A program made the translations under genes and the position numbers. The notes under the pieces were generated by a model. It was not told the DNA's origin. It saw only the letters and a list, made by a program, of their open reading frames with translations, and made no database searches. Below, in pieces: positions 8,607 through 17,207 of a stretch of DNA of 64,000 nucleotides (positions are counted from its first letter, which is position 1; each line of letters starts with the position of its first letter). Source of the stretch: Betaproteobacteria bacterium. Lineage in GTDB: Bacteria > Acidobacteriota > Terriglobia > Acidiferrales > UBA7541. Location: assembly GCA_903970165.1 (NCBI GenBank), contig CAJCHZ010000092.1, positions 1 to 64,000 of the forward strand, in the 5' to 3' direction.

Positions 8607-9821
8607 TCAACTCCGATCCCTCGTAACAGGCACGGCAGTCTTTCGCGCGGGATTGAAAAACGGCAGCGCCACAACCTTCGCGGAAACTGTATGCCGAACT
8701 GCCTCAACAGTCATCTCAATTCCCAAAGTTGCCCCAACCGACGAGTGCTCGCGATTCACGCAAGCCAGCGCAATCATCTTTTTCAAAGTAGGCGACCAGG
8801 TTGTGGAAGTGGCTTTCCCAACTTGTTTCCCGGAGCGATAAACAGGAACCGCAACTCGCGACGCCACGCTCGGCACTTGCGGCGCCATTCCCAATTTGTC
8901 GTACAGCGCCTCCACCTCGTTCCAGTTAATTTCCAGCCCCACCAGCGCCCGCGCGGCACCGCCCTTTTTCTTCTCCCGTTCCAGCGCGTCTCGCCCGACA
9001 AAATTCTCTTTCTTCAAGTCCACCAATTTTCCCAGCCCAATCTCCGCCGGCGAATATTTCTGCGCCGCAATCAGCGCTTTCTTGCTCGACGTGTAATCCA
9101 CTTCAATCAAAATCAGTCCCGCTTCGATGCGTGCAATGTCCAGCGCAATCATTCCCGCCGGATGAATATCGAACGCTTTCCCTTTCTTTACCAGCTCGTC
9201 CCAGACAGCCGCTGCGTCCTTCCAGGGCATCCAAATCTCAAATCCCAAATCTCCCGTATATCCCGTCCGCGAAATATCCACGGGCACCCCGCCAATTTGC
9301 CCGCGCGTCACGCGAAAATATTTCAAATCGCCGATATTCGCGTCCGTAACAGCGCGCAACAGCTTGCCCGAAGTCGGCCCTTGCAGCGCCAGCGCCGCCA
9401 CCTGCTCCGAAATGTCCTCAATCTTCACGTCCAGTGCCAGCGCGTTCTGCTGGAACCATCGCAAGCTCGGATCCGCCGCCGTCCATCGGTATTCGTTTTC
9501 GCCCAGCCGCGTAATCGTTCCGTCGTCAATCACTTTTCCTTCGGGATCGCACCAGCAGCAGTAAATTACCTGATCCACCGCAACTTTATTGATGTCCCGC
9601 GAAATCACGCGGTTCACGAACCGTGTCGCATCGTTTCCTGTAATCCGGTATTTGAACAGCGGCGAAATATCAATCAGCGCGGCCGAATTGCGGATAGCGT
9701 TGTACTCGTGTTCGTGATGCATTTCGTACACGCTTACCGTGTAGTAGCCCGACCATTCCCGGTAATTCAGGCTTTCACACAGCGCAAGCGTCTTCTTGTG
9801 AAACGCGGTTCCGATAGGCAC
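8607..9821 (-). CDS. GcvT-family aminomethyltransferase (folate-dependent)
   Basis: 404 aa from GTG 9821, preceded by GAGGAG. GcvT domain: NSAALIDISPLFKYRITGNDATRFVNRV, LALQGPTSGKLL, SRTGYTGDLGFEIWMP and GMIALDIARIEAGLI, then a C-terminal barrel (FVGRDALE... GKATSTTWSPTLKKMIALA). In the glycine cleavage system T protein moves the methylene group to tetrahydrofolate; related enzymes demethylate dimethylglycine, sarcosine or DMSP. No gcvH or gcvP lies nearby, so this may be a stand-alone demethylase-type member rather than the true T protein. It is divergent from the YCF48-like gene (116 bp between starts). Confidence 0.88.
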   Translation of the reverse strand: MPIGTAFHKKTLALCESLNYREWSGYYTVSVYEMHHEHEYNAIRNSAALIDISPLFKYRITGNDATRFVNRVISRDINKVAVDQVIYCCWCDPEGKVIDDGTITRLGENEYRWTAADPSLRWFQQNALALDVKIEDISEQVAALALQGPTSGKLLRAVTDANIGDLKYFRVTRGQIGGVPVDISRTGYTGDLGFEIWMPWKDAAAVWDELVKKGKAFDIHPAGMIALDIARIEAGLILIEVDYTSSKKALIAAQKYSPAEIGLGKLVDLKKENFVGRDALEREKKKGGAARALVGLEINWNEVEALYDKLGMAPQVPSVASRVAVPVYRSGKQVGKATSTTWSPTLKKMIALACVNREHSSVGATLGIEMTVEAVRHTVSAKVVALPFFNPARKTAVPVTRDRS

Positions 9822-9937
9822 AACGTTGCTCCTCGCAGTTCGCTAGCAATTATAGGGAAGGGAACTCCCCGCCGCAAAGCCCGAGCCCGAAAAAGAAAAG
9901 TCGCGTCTCGTGCGCGAAACAAGGTAACGTAACGCGC

Positions 9938-11179
9938 ATGCGAATTTTTCGACTTGCCTTAGTGTTGCTTCTATCTTTGTCCTCGGCCAACTTCGCACAG
10001 GCTCAATGGTGGACCGTCCAAGCCAGCGGGATTGACACGGATTTACGTGCTGTCAGCGCCGTCATGGTTTCGGCCGAGGGCAGTGGCACTTTCGCCGTTT
10101 GGGCCGCCGGCTCCAACGGCGTCATTCTTCGGTCGCTGGATGGGGGAAAATACTGGAAGCGGCTTCACGTTGCGGATGGCGATACCCTAAACTTCCGTGG
10201 CATCGCCGCGTTCGACGCCCAAACTGCCTATGTCATGTCCGTCGGCAATGGCGAGAAATCCCGCATCTACAAGACAACCGACGGCGGGGAAACCTGGAAG
10301 CTCCAGTTCACCGGCCCGCGCAAAGAAACGTTTCTCGACGGCATCGTTTGCGACTCGAAAATCTCGTGCATGGTCCTGGGCGATCCGATAGACGGAAAAT
10401 TTCTCATTCTCTTCACGGAAGACGGCGAACACTGGAAGGAACTCTCGCGCGAAAAAATGCCCGCCGCTCTCCCCAACGAAGGCGCTTTCGCCGCAAGCAA
10501 CAGCTCGCTCTGTCTCGACAACGATGACGTTTATTTCGCAACCGGCGGCGCCGCAAAAGCCCGCGTTTTTCATTCGCCGGATCGCGGCAGCGCATGGACC
10601 GTCGCCGAAACGCCCATCGCCAGTGGCAACGCTACCTCCGGCATTTTTTCTCTGGAATGTAAAAATGTAAGAATTCTCTACGCCGTTGGCGGCGACTACG
10701 AAGACCCGACTCGCGCATTTCACTCCGCTGCGTATCTTCACACTCCGGATTCTTTGCTGGAAGGCGGCGGAAGCTGGCAGCTCTCGAAGCAGCAACCCGG
10801 AGGATTTCGTTCCGGCGTCGCCGGTGTCGACGGCGCTACGGTCGTTGCTGTAGGTCCCAACGGGGAAGATATCTCCCACGATCTTGGGGTCACATGGAGC
10901 CATACGGATTCATTCAATCTCAATGCCGTGACTTTTGTTGATATATACGACGGCTGGGCCGTTGGCCCGAAAGGCACAATCGCACGCTTCCTTAACCAAA
11001 TGCAGTATCAAATCCGCAACGGAGCACCTGATCAGCCCTGCGTGGGCGAGGTCGATTGCTGCTTGCTCGACTTTGCCCGTCTCAGTACACTACCCCGTCC
11101 GTTGCAATCAGATTTCGCGTCGAGCCTGCCGTTTCCCGACTCGAACGCAGGGAGAGAACATGTCATCCAACCCAACTAG
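9938..11179 (+). CDS. Exported YCF48/BNR-repeat protein
   Basis: 413 aa with a signal peptide (MRIFRLALVLLLSLSSANFAQAQ). Repeating strands of the beta-propeller type are visible: NGVILRSLDGGKYWKRL, SRIYKTTDGGETWKLQF, ILFTEDGEHWKEL, VFHSPDRGSAWTV, DGWAVGPKGTIARF. This is the pattern of YCF48/Hcf136-like and BNR-repeat proteins, which in non-photosynthetic bacteria are secreted and of unknown role. Conserved sequence stops at IARF (about residue 352); the last ~60 residues look unrelated and run 20 bp into the next gene's start, so a late frameshift or stop-codon loss may have extended the frame. Confidence 0.82.
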   Translation: MRIFRLALVLLLSLSSANFAQAQWWTVQASGIDTDLRAVSAVMVSAEGSGTFAVWAAGSNGVILRSLDGGKYWKRLHVADGDTLNFRGIAAFDAQTAYVMSVGNGEKSRIYKTTDGGETWKLQFTGPRKETFLDGIVCDSKISCMVLGDPIDGKFLILFTEDGEHWKELSREKMPAALPNEGAFAASNSSLCLDNDDVYFATGGAAKARVFHSPDRGSAWTVAETPIASGNATSGIFSLECKNVRILYAVGGDYEDPTRAFHSAAYLHTPDSLLEGGGSWQLSKQQPGGFRSGVAGVDGATVVAVGPNGEDISHDLGVTWSHTDSFNLNAVTFVDIYDGWAVGPKGTIARFLNQMQYQIRNGAPDQPCVGEVDCCLLDFARLSTLPRPLQSDFASSLPFPDSNAGREHVIQPN

Positions 11180-12107
11180 GCGCGATTTCCTCCGTACATC
11201 GGCGATCGCAGGTGCCGGTCTTCTCGTGTCGCGTCCAACATCCGCAGCGAAAAAGAAATCCGTTCTCCTTTTCACAAAATCCTCCGGCTTCGAGCACCAG
11301 GTCATCAAGGTTGTCAACGGCCAGCCGAGCATCGTTGAGAGCGCCATTCGCCCTATGGCCGAAAAATATAATTTCGACCTGACTGCCAGCAAAGACGGCC
11401 GCATCTTCGACTCCAAGGAATTTCTCGATTACTCTGCACTTGTTTTTTTCACCACCGGCGATCTCACCACGGAAGGCGGCGACAAAAACCCGGCGATGTC
11501 CGCCGCGGGCAAGCAAGCCTTTCTTGACGCCATCCACGACGGCAAGCTCGGCTTCGTCGGCATTCACGCAGCCACCGACACTTTCCATACGCAGCCTGAC
11601 ACGCCGGATCTTTCGAGTCGCTACGTTGCCTACGGAGAAAAATCCGATCCCTACATCCGCTTGATCGGCGGCGAGTTCATCATCCATGGCCAGCAGAAAG
11701 ACCCGCGCCTGCAAACCACAAACGTCATCATAGACGATCCAAAATTCCCCGGCCTGGAAGGCGTCACTTCACCGGTCAGCTTGATGGACGAATGGTATTC
11801 GATGAAGGACTTCGCGCCCGACCTTCACGTTATCTGCACCCTGGATACGTCCACGATGAGCGGCAACGCCTACAAGCGCGCGCCGTATCCCGTGGTCTGG
11901 GCCCGCATGCACGGAAGCGGAAAAGTTTTCTACACGGCCATCGGCGACCGCACCGAAAATTGGCAGAATCAGTTCCATTTGAATCTACTGGCCGGCGGAA
12001 TCCGCTGGGCCATCGGCGACGCGAGAGCCTCCGTGCCTCCCAATCTCAAAACCGCCGCGCCAGGCTACGCGGAAATCCCTCCAAAATATCCGCCACCCGA
12101 AAAATAA
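11160..12107 (+). CDS. ThuA-domain protein with Tat signal
   Basis: 315 aa; ATG 11160 with GGGAGA upstream. The N-terminus has a twin-arginine motif (TRRDFLRTSAIAGAGLLVSR). The ThuA fold (class I glutamine amidotransferase-like) is recognised by VLLFTKSSGFEH, GKLGFVGIHAATDTF, LIGGEFIIHG, SLMDEWYSMKDFAPDLHVI and VVWARMHGSGKVFYTAIGDR. ThuA proteins are tied to sugar (trehalose/disaccharide) use; acidobacterial exported forms are common but uncharacterised. It overlaps the end of the YCF48-like frame by 20 bp and probably shares its transcript. Confidence 0.9.
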   Translation: MSSNPTRRDFLRTSAIAGAGLLVSRPTSAAKKKSVLLFTKSSGFEHQVIKVVNGQPSIVESAIRPMAEKYNFDLTASKDGRIFDSKEFLDYSALVFFTTGDLTTEGGDKNPAMSAAGKQAFLDAIHDGKLGFVGIHAATDTFHTQPDTPDLSSRYVAYGEKSDPYIRLIGGEFIIHGQQKDPRLQTTNVIIDDPKFPGLEGVTSPVSLMDEWYSMKDFAPDLHVICTLDTSTMSGNAYKRAPYPVVWARMHGSGKVFYTAIGDRTENWQNQFHLNLLAGGIRWAIGDARASVPPNLKTAAPGYAEIPPKYPPPEK

Positions 12108-12187
12108 GTTAGCCAGAAAAGAAATGTCCCATCAGATTCAAGCACACCCAGATCGTTCCGGCTGACGCCCTGCTTAATTCGGCGGAA

Positions 12188-14116
12188 CTATTTGACCAGT
12201 TCCGCGCACAAGCGCGTCCAAACCGTTTTGTTGTTCCAATAGTCCACATGCGCCACGAGCGGCACGATCGCATCTGGATCTTTCACGTGCTGCACCGTCT
12301 GGGCTCCTCCGGGATTGTGCCCGTCGGGAAAGTCGTACAGTCCTAGCTCGCCGGAAATAATGTCGTTTCGCGAATATACATTGACCCAGGGAATTTCCTT
12401 TCGCGAGTCCGTATCGGAGATCAGCGGCTGCACCGCAGCCGCAAGTCGCTCCCGCATCGCGAACGTGTCTTTTCCCTGGACGGTGAAGAAGAATGCGGTT
12501 TTGTCGAGCGGCGAGCCGAACGTCTCGAGCAGGCAGGTGCGATCGGTCACATTGAACTTGGTGAAGGCAAGTTGATCCTCGTTGATGAGCCTGTTCAACG
12601 TGTCGTAAGCAATCACCGAGCCCAACGAATGTCCCACCACGGCGATTTTGTCGTAAAGAAAATCGCCGTCTTTTTCCGCGAAATAAACGTTGGAGGCGGT
12701 CTTGTACGCCAGGTCTTTGATTTGCTGGCGGATTTGGCAAAAACGGTCCAGCTTGTTCGGCGTCACGTAAACGGCGACGTCGCCGACGTATTGCACGAGC
12801 AATTCGCGCACTTCGTAGCTCAACAGAATAAGAAAAGGCCAGATCCAGAGAGAGCTTTTGAGCACGGTTATCAGGAACGCCGGGAGGAGGCCAATTTCCC
12901 CGAAGCTGTTGCCCAATTCACCCGGCAAACCGGCACTCGCGAGGAAGCAGACGAAGCTCAACGCGAACAAGCTGAAAGACAACACAAAGAAAATCACGAA
13001 CACGATTCCGTTGCGCTTCCTAATGAGTCCCGAGAGCTCCCAACTCCTGGCCACCAGCGCGAATGCGACCAGCAACCCCGCGACGATAGCCGTGGCATTG
13101 GTCCATTCACGAATTGCCATCCAGTTGGGCTGCAGCTGCAAACCCCCGGAGGTGAGTACCGACAAATAGCCCAATCGCGCCGCTCCTGCAATCACCGTCG
13201 CCAGAGTCAGAAAGAAAGCGGCCCATGTGAAATAGGAAACGATCCATTTACCCCAGGCGGGAAGCGACGGCGGTTTGGTGAGTCCGGCAAAAAATAAAAT
13301 CGCACCAAACATCAGCGCCACCACGCTAAGGGCGCCCGCGGTAGTGGTCAGCGCGTCCCAATGAGCCATCAAACCCTGGAGTTTGGTGCCACTTAGTCCG
13401 TAATGCTGGGCTCCCGCCGCGCCAATCACCAGGTTCAGAACCACGAGCGCGAGGATCGTCGCCAGAGCCAACAAAATCTCGAGCGGAGCTCGCCAATTAA
13501 TCGTAAAAAGTGGGAGGTAACCAAAAATGGAGCGCCGGAATTTCTTGAAGCTGTTCAAGACTCCCCGAAGGCTGCCATCAAACAGGAAGCTGATCACGTC
13601 GGCTAATTTGACTTCACCTTCGGTCAAAGGCGCCCAATAGGCCTCGTAGAGATGAACTTCCACGGGCTTTTCGTCGAAGATTACTTTCAACTCCACGCGT
13701 TCAACCAGGGAATCTCCAATCTTAACCGCGAAGAATTGCGGATCAAACCCATTCGCTGCGAAAGGCCGAGTCACGCTCATAATTCCTTCAGCCAAATTGT
13801 CAATGGTCTCGAAAGGAACCTGCTGCCCCATTCCGTGAACGATCCACACGGCTCGCGTGGGAATTTCTTCCGGCGCCGGCGGGCCATCGGCTGGAGGCTG
13901 GCTGGCAGGCGCTCCACCTACTTCGCCAGGGCTAACGCGAAATTGATCCCTGAATGGCGAGAGCCGCGCGAGTTTCTTTAGTTTGGCTTTCGCCCTTTCC
14001 TCTTCGCGCTTAAGAATCTCCTCCGCGGTGGGCGCCTTGAATGGATCCAGCTTGGTGTAAGTCTTCGCAGGAGAAACGGGGAGTGTGCTTCCGTTCGGCG
14101 GATCAGTGATGGACAT
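12188..14116 (-). CDS. Membrane-spanning alpha/beta hydrolase-like protein
   Basis: 642 aa, ATG 14116 with GGAGA. After a charged coiled-coil-like N-terminus (about 30-60) comes the first strand of an alpha/beta hydrolase with the oxyanion-type motif VHGMGQQ (94-97). About six hydrophobic segments (roughly 208-435) interrupt the fold; a lipase-type nucleophile elbow VGHSLGSVIAYD with Ser497 appears after them. A possible catalytic His is in VAHVDYWN close to the C-terminus. The catalytic half therefore seems to be split around a membrane domain. A cytoplasmic esterase/lipase acting at the membrane is the simplest reading; the substrate is unknown. It converges with the ThuA gene (80 bp gap). 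Confidence 0.75.
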   Translation of the reverse strand: MSITDPPNGSTLPVSPAKTYTKLDPFKAPTAEEILKREEERAKAKLKKLARLSPFRDQFRVSPGEVGGAPASQPPADGPPAPEEIPTRAVWIVHGMGQQVPFETIDNLAEGIMSVTRPFAANGFDPQFFAVKIGDSLVERVELKVIFDEKPVEVHLYEAYWAPLTEGEVKLADVISFLFDGSLRGVLNSFKKFRRSIFGYLPLFTINWRAPLEILLALATILALVVLNLVIGAAGAQHYGLSGTKLQGLMAHWDALTTTAGALSVVALMFGAILFFAGLTKPPSLPAWGKWIVSYFTWAAFFLTLATVIAGAARLGYLSVLTSGGLQLQPNWMAIREWTNATAIVAGLLVAFALVARSWELSGLIRKRNGIVFVIFFVLSFSLFALSFVCFLASAGLPGELGNSFGEIGLLPAFLITVLKSSLWIWPFLILLSYEVRELLVQYVGDVAVYVTPNKLDRFCQIRQQIKDLAYKTASNVYFAEKDGDFLYDKIAVVGHSLGSVIAYDTLNRLINEDQLAFTKFNVTDRTCLLETFGSPLDKTAFFFTVQGKDTFAMRERLAAAVQPLISDTDSRKEIPWVNVYSRNDIISGELGLYDFPDGHNPGGAQTVQHVKDPDAIVPLVAHVDYWNNKTVWTRLCAELVK

Positions 14117-14221
14117 GGCGGGTCTCCACGCAAAAAGTTGCGCGGAGCATATGCCAGAGTAACGCAGCAGTCAAGACACTGCTAATGGAATAGAGGGGGG
14201 CACGCTGTCGCATAGCATTGC

Positions 14222-15266
14222 TTAGGGCGTCAGTCCGAGCCGATGGCACCGGAAACAGGCATGGCCGCGCGCGGAACAATAGACCGTTGGCGCTTCCGAA
14301 GTCTCGACATACCTCGTCAAGCGCAGGTTGATGGGAGTGACTTCGAACGGAATTTTCTCGCGCGGGGAAATCGGGGCCATTTGCTGCGGCTTCATCAAGC
14401 CGACACTATCGTTCCACGCGTTCAGCTTGATTCTCGAACCCATAGGAAGGGCGCCGATTTGCCGGACGTTGCCAGGATCGAGGGGCGGCGCGAGCTGAAG
14501 CAACGCGGCGGTGAAATGGACTTGGTTTCCTAGGCGCCCACTAATCAGTTGCTTCAACGAGTTACGCTCTGATTGCAGTTGCAAAAGAAAAGGTCCCACA
14601 TTGGCCATCTTTGCGTCGTAAGGCGAATTTTTCAGGAGTTCAACCGCCTGCGCGCGTAGCTTCCGTTCATGCGGACGATCGTGAGGTCCTGGTCTTCCAC
14701 CCAGATTCGTCCCCTGAACCGCGGACCTTTGGCGTTCGGCATTCGAGTGACATCAAAGACATAGCAGCGGACATCCCCGAGAAACTCGCGTCCAGCCGGT
14801 TTGAATTGGTAGTGAACTTTGTTGAATCCGCCCCAATCCAGAAAAACCATTTGCAGAAATCCAGCGGGGTCGTACGACCACATACCCGGCCACTTGCTTG
14901 GCCGGATTCCCGGCAGCGTGTGCGTTTTTTCCGTCATGGAGTGAACATGCAATCTGCCACCGCGAAAATCGGCTTGGCCCAAAAAATACACATCGGTGTC
15001 GGGAAGCGTACCCATCAGAGCGTTCGATTTTTGCTCCTGAATATAGGTCTCAATGATCGGCGTGTAACTGGAGATGGTCTCGTCTACCTCGGGCTCCCTT
15101 TTGAAGATGCGTTCGGTGATGTCATCCATGCTGCGCGGCGCATCCTGCCGCGGTGCCCTTGCAGCGGCCGGTTGAACTGGATTCGCCGCTGGATTTTGCG
15201 CGGCAGCACCTGTTTGCGCGCACAACGCAAAAGGCAGAAAGCCGCAAAGAAGAATCTCGCGAGCAT
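14222..15266 (-). pseudogene. Decayed M48-type metalloprotease-associated gene (frameshifts, core deleted)
   Basis: Three pieces of one acidobacterial protein family can be read in different frames. (1) A signal peptide start at ATG 15266 (MLARFFFAAFCLL) after GGGGGAA. (2) In a second frame, PFALCAQTGAAAQNP through RIWVEDQDLTIVRMNGSY (to a stop at 14632). (3) In a third position, QAVELLKNSPYDAKMANVG to PREKIPFEVTPINLRLTRY (14608 to 14222). From memory of the family, a zinc-protease region with HELGH should lie between pieces 2 and 3; here they meet within about 10 codons. Hence at least one frameshift in the signal peptide, an internal deletion and a frame change. No active enzyme can be made. 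Confidence 0.6.
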
Positions 15267-15454
15267 ATTCCCCCAAAAGAAATGGACGCTCTTCGAAACT
15301 GCGTCCCACGGCTGTCAGGGGAAGCACGATGCTTGCCAGCAATGTGAGTGGGGAGTTGTTGGTGGCGATGACTAACTAATCTTCTGAAAACGCAAACAAT
15401 CTGGGGTCAGAGAAGTCGAGGAAGTTGTCAGGGATTGGGAACGTGCAGGAATTC

Positions 15455-15473
15455 GTGTTCTGTAACGGAACAC
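15455..15473. promoter_or_regulatory. Small inverted repeat before the FAD oxidoreductase pair
   Basis: GTGTTC/GAACAC with a 7 nt spacer, 116 bp before the first FAD oxidoreductase start, in the 246 bp gap that otherwise shows nothing recognisable. It may be an operator; weak evidence. Confidence 0.25.
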
Positions 15474-15588
15474 ACCCATTCCCAAAAGGGATTTGTCCGC
15501 ACTTGTGTGCCGTCACTGCTGCCAGTAAAATGACTCGCTTCCTGTCGCACCAGCTTTACTCTCAGCATTTCTAACGGGGACTTTTCGC

Positions 15589-17205
15589 ATGGGGCAGCAC
15601 TACGACGTCGTCGTCATCGGCGGCGGCCACAATGGGCTTGTGAACGCAGCGTACCTGGCTAAAGCGGGGAAGAAAGTGCTTGCGCTGGAACGCCGGCATG
15701 TTCTCGGCGGAGCCGCCGTTACGGAAGAAATCATTCCAGGATTTCTTTTTTCGGAATGTTCGTACGTTGTGTCTCTCTTGCGCCCGGAAATCATTCGCGA
15801 ACTTGACCTTCCGCGGCATGGACTTGAGATTCTTCCGCTCGATGGCACCTTCACGCCGATGCTCGGCGGCAATCACCTCTGGCGCATGAACGATCACGCG
15901 CGGACGCAGCGCGAAATTCGCCGCCACTCCCGCGTGGACGCCGAAGCCTACGACGAATTTTCAAAAACGATGACGCCGATGTGCCGCTTCGTGAAGCCGC
16001 TGCTTTCCATGATTCCGCCGGACCCAACGACACTGAAGCCCGCCGACCTGAAGCAGCTTCATTTTCTGATGCAGAGGTTTCGTTCGCTTTCTTCGGAAGA
16101 GCGTTACACGCTGGTTCAGCTCATGACCATGAGCGCCGCGGACTTTCTGGATCAGTGGTTTGAAACGGACGTTTTAAAAGCCACCATGTCGGCTTCCGGA
16201 ATCATCGGCACGTTCCTGGGGATTCGTTCGCCGGGAACTGCGTATGTTCTGCTACACCACTACATGGGGGAAATCGACGGCGCGTTTCGCTCCTGGGGAT
16301 TCAGCCGCGGCGGCACCGGAGCTATCTCAAACGCCATCGCCGATGCAGCCCGCGAAGCCGGAGTGGAGATTCGAACGCAAGCGCCCGTCGCGAAAATTCT
16401 CGTTAAGAGTGGCCGTACCTGCGGCGTCGCGCTGCAGAGCGGCGAAGAAATCTCCGCCAACGTCGTTTCTTCGAGCGTGGACCCCCATCTCACCTTTGAA
16501 AAATTTATCGATTCAAGCGAGTTGCCCTCCGATTTTCTCGAAGGTGTGCGCCGCTACAAATACCGCGGATCCTCCGGCAAAGTGAATCTCGCGCTCGACG
16601 CTTTACCCGATTTCAAATGTCTGCCCGGCGCCGGCGCGCATCTCCGCGGGGCGATTTCCATCTCGCCCAGCATTGACTACATGGAACGAGCCTACGATGA
16701 CGCGAAGTACGGAAATTTCTCGCGCAGGCCGTACATTGATATGGTCATCCCCAGCCTGACCGATCCGAGTGTCGCTCCGCCGGGCAAACATGTGATGTCC
16801 TGCTTCGTGCAATACGCCCCGTACAAACTCGCCACGGGCACGTGGGACGACCAGCGCGAAGCCTTTGGGGATACGGTCATCAACACCATTGCCGAGCATG
16901 CGCCGAACATCAAGAAAATCGTCACCGGCCGTCAAATTCTTACTCCGCTGGACCTCGAACGCGAATTTGGACTGACGCAAGGCAACATTTTTCAAGGCGA
17001 GCTTTCTCTCGAACAGCTCTTTTTCCTGCGCCCCGTGCCCGGATGGGCTTACTACCGGACGCCCATCGACAATCTTTATATGTGCGGCTCCGCCACGCAT
17101 CCTGGAGGCGGCATTATGGGCGCGCCGGGACGCATCGCCAGCCAGGTGATTCTGAAGGATTGGAAAGGTTCAAAAGCCTCGCGTTCGAGGAGGAGCAAGA
17201 ACTAA
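15589..17205 (+). CDS. FAD-dependent oxidoreductase, PYROXD2/phytoene-desaturase-like (first of tandem pair)
   Basis: 538 aa. An N-terminal Rossmann dinucleotide-binding motif (DVVVIGGGHNGLVNAAYLAKAG, residues 6-28) is followed by ERRHVLGGAAVTEE, and a C-terminal FAD-binding patch YMCGSATHPGGGIMGAPGRIAS typical of the CrtI/PYROXD2 group. RGGTGAISNAIADAAREAGVEIR in the middle belongs to the same family. The substrate of bacterial PYROXD2-like enzymes is unknown; carotenoid desaturation is possible but no carotenoid genes are near. Its stop is followed after 2 nt by the ATG of a paralogue, so both are made from one message. Confidence 0.88.
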   Translation: MGQHYDVVVIGGGHNGLVNAAYLAKAGKKVLALERRHVLGGAAVTEEIIPGFLFSECSYVVSLLRPEIIRELDLPRHGLEILPLDGTFTPMLGGNHLWRMNDHARTQREIRRHSRVDAEAYDEFSKTMTPMCRFVKPLLSMIPPDPTTLKPADLKQLHFLMQRFRSLSSEERYTLVQLMTMSAADFLDQWFETDVLKATMSASGIIGTFLGIRSPGTAYVLLHHYMGEIDGAFRSWGFSRGGTGAISNAIADAAREAGVEIRTQAPVAKILVKSGRTCGVALQSGEEISANVVSSSVDPHLTFEKFIDSSELPSDFLEGVRRYKYRGSSGKVNLALDALPDFKCLPGAGAHLRGAISISPSIDYMERAYDDAKYGNFSRRPYIDMVIPSLTDPSVAPPGKHVMSCFVQYAPYKLATGTWDDQREAFGDTVINTIAEHAPNIKKIVTGRQILTPLDLEREFGLTQGNIFQGELSLEQLFFLRPVPGWAYYRTPIDNLYMCGSATHPGGGIMGAPGRIASQVILKDWKGSKASRSRRSKN

Positions 17206-17207
17206 AC

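Noticed and set aside
8691-9932. 413-codon open frame on the plus strand opposite the GcvT-like gene
   Set aside because: It mirrors a clear GcvT protein on the other strand; its translation is Arg/His/Asn-rich with no domain.
16842-17207. N-terminal extension of the second FAD oxidoreductase
   Set aside because: It only reads through the end of the first gene in another frame; the Rossmann motif starts right after ATG 17208.
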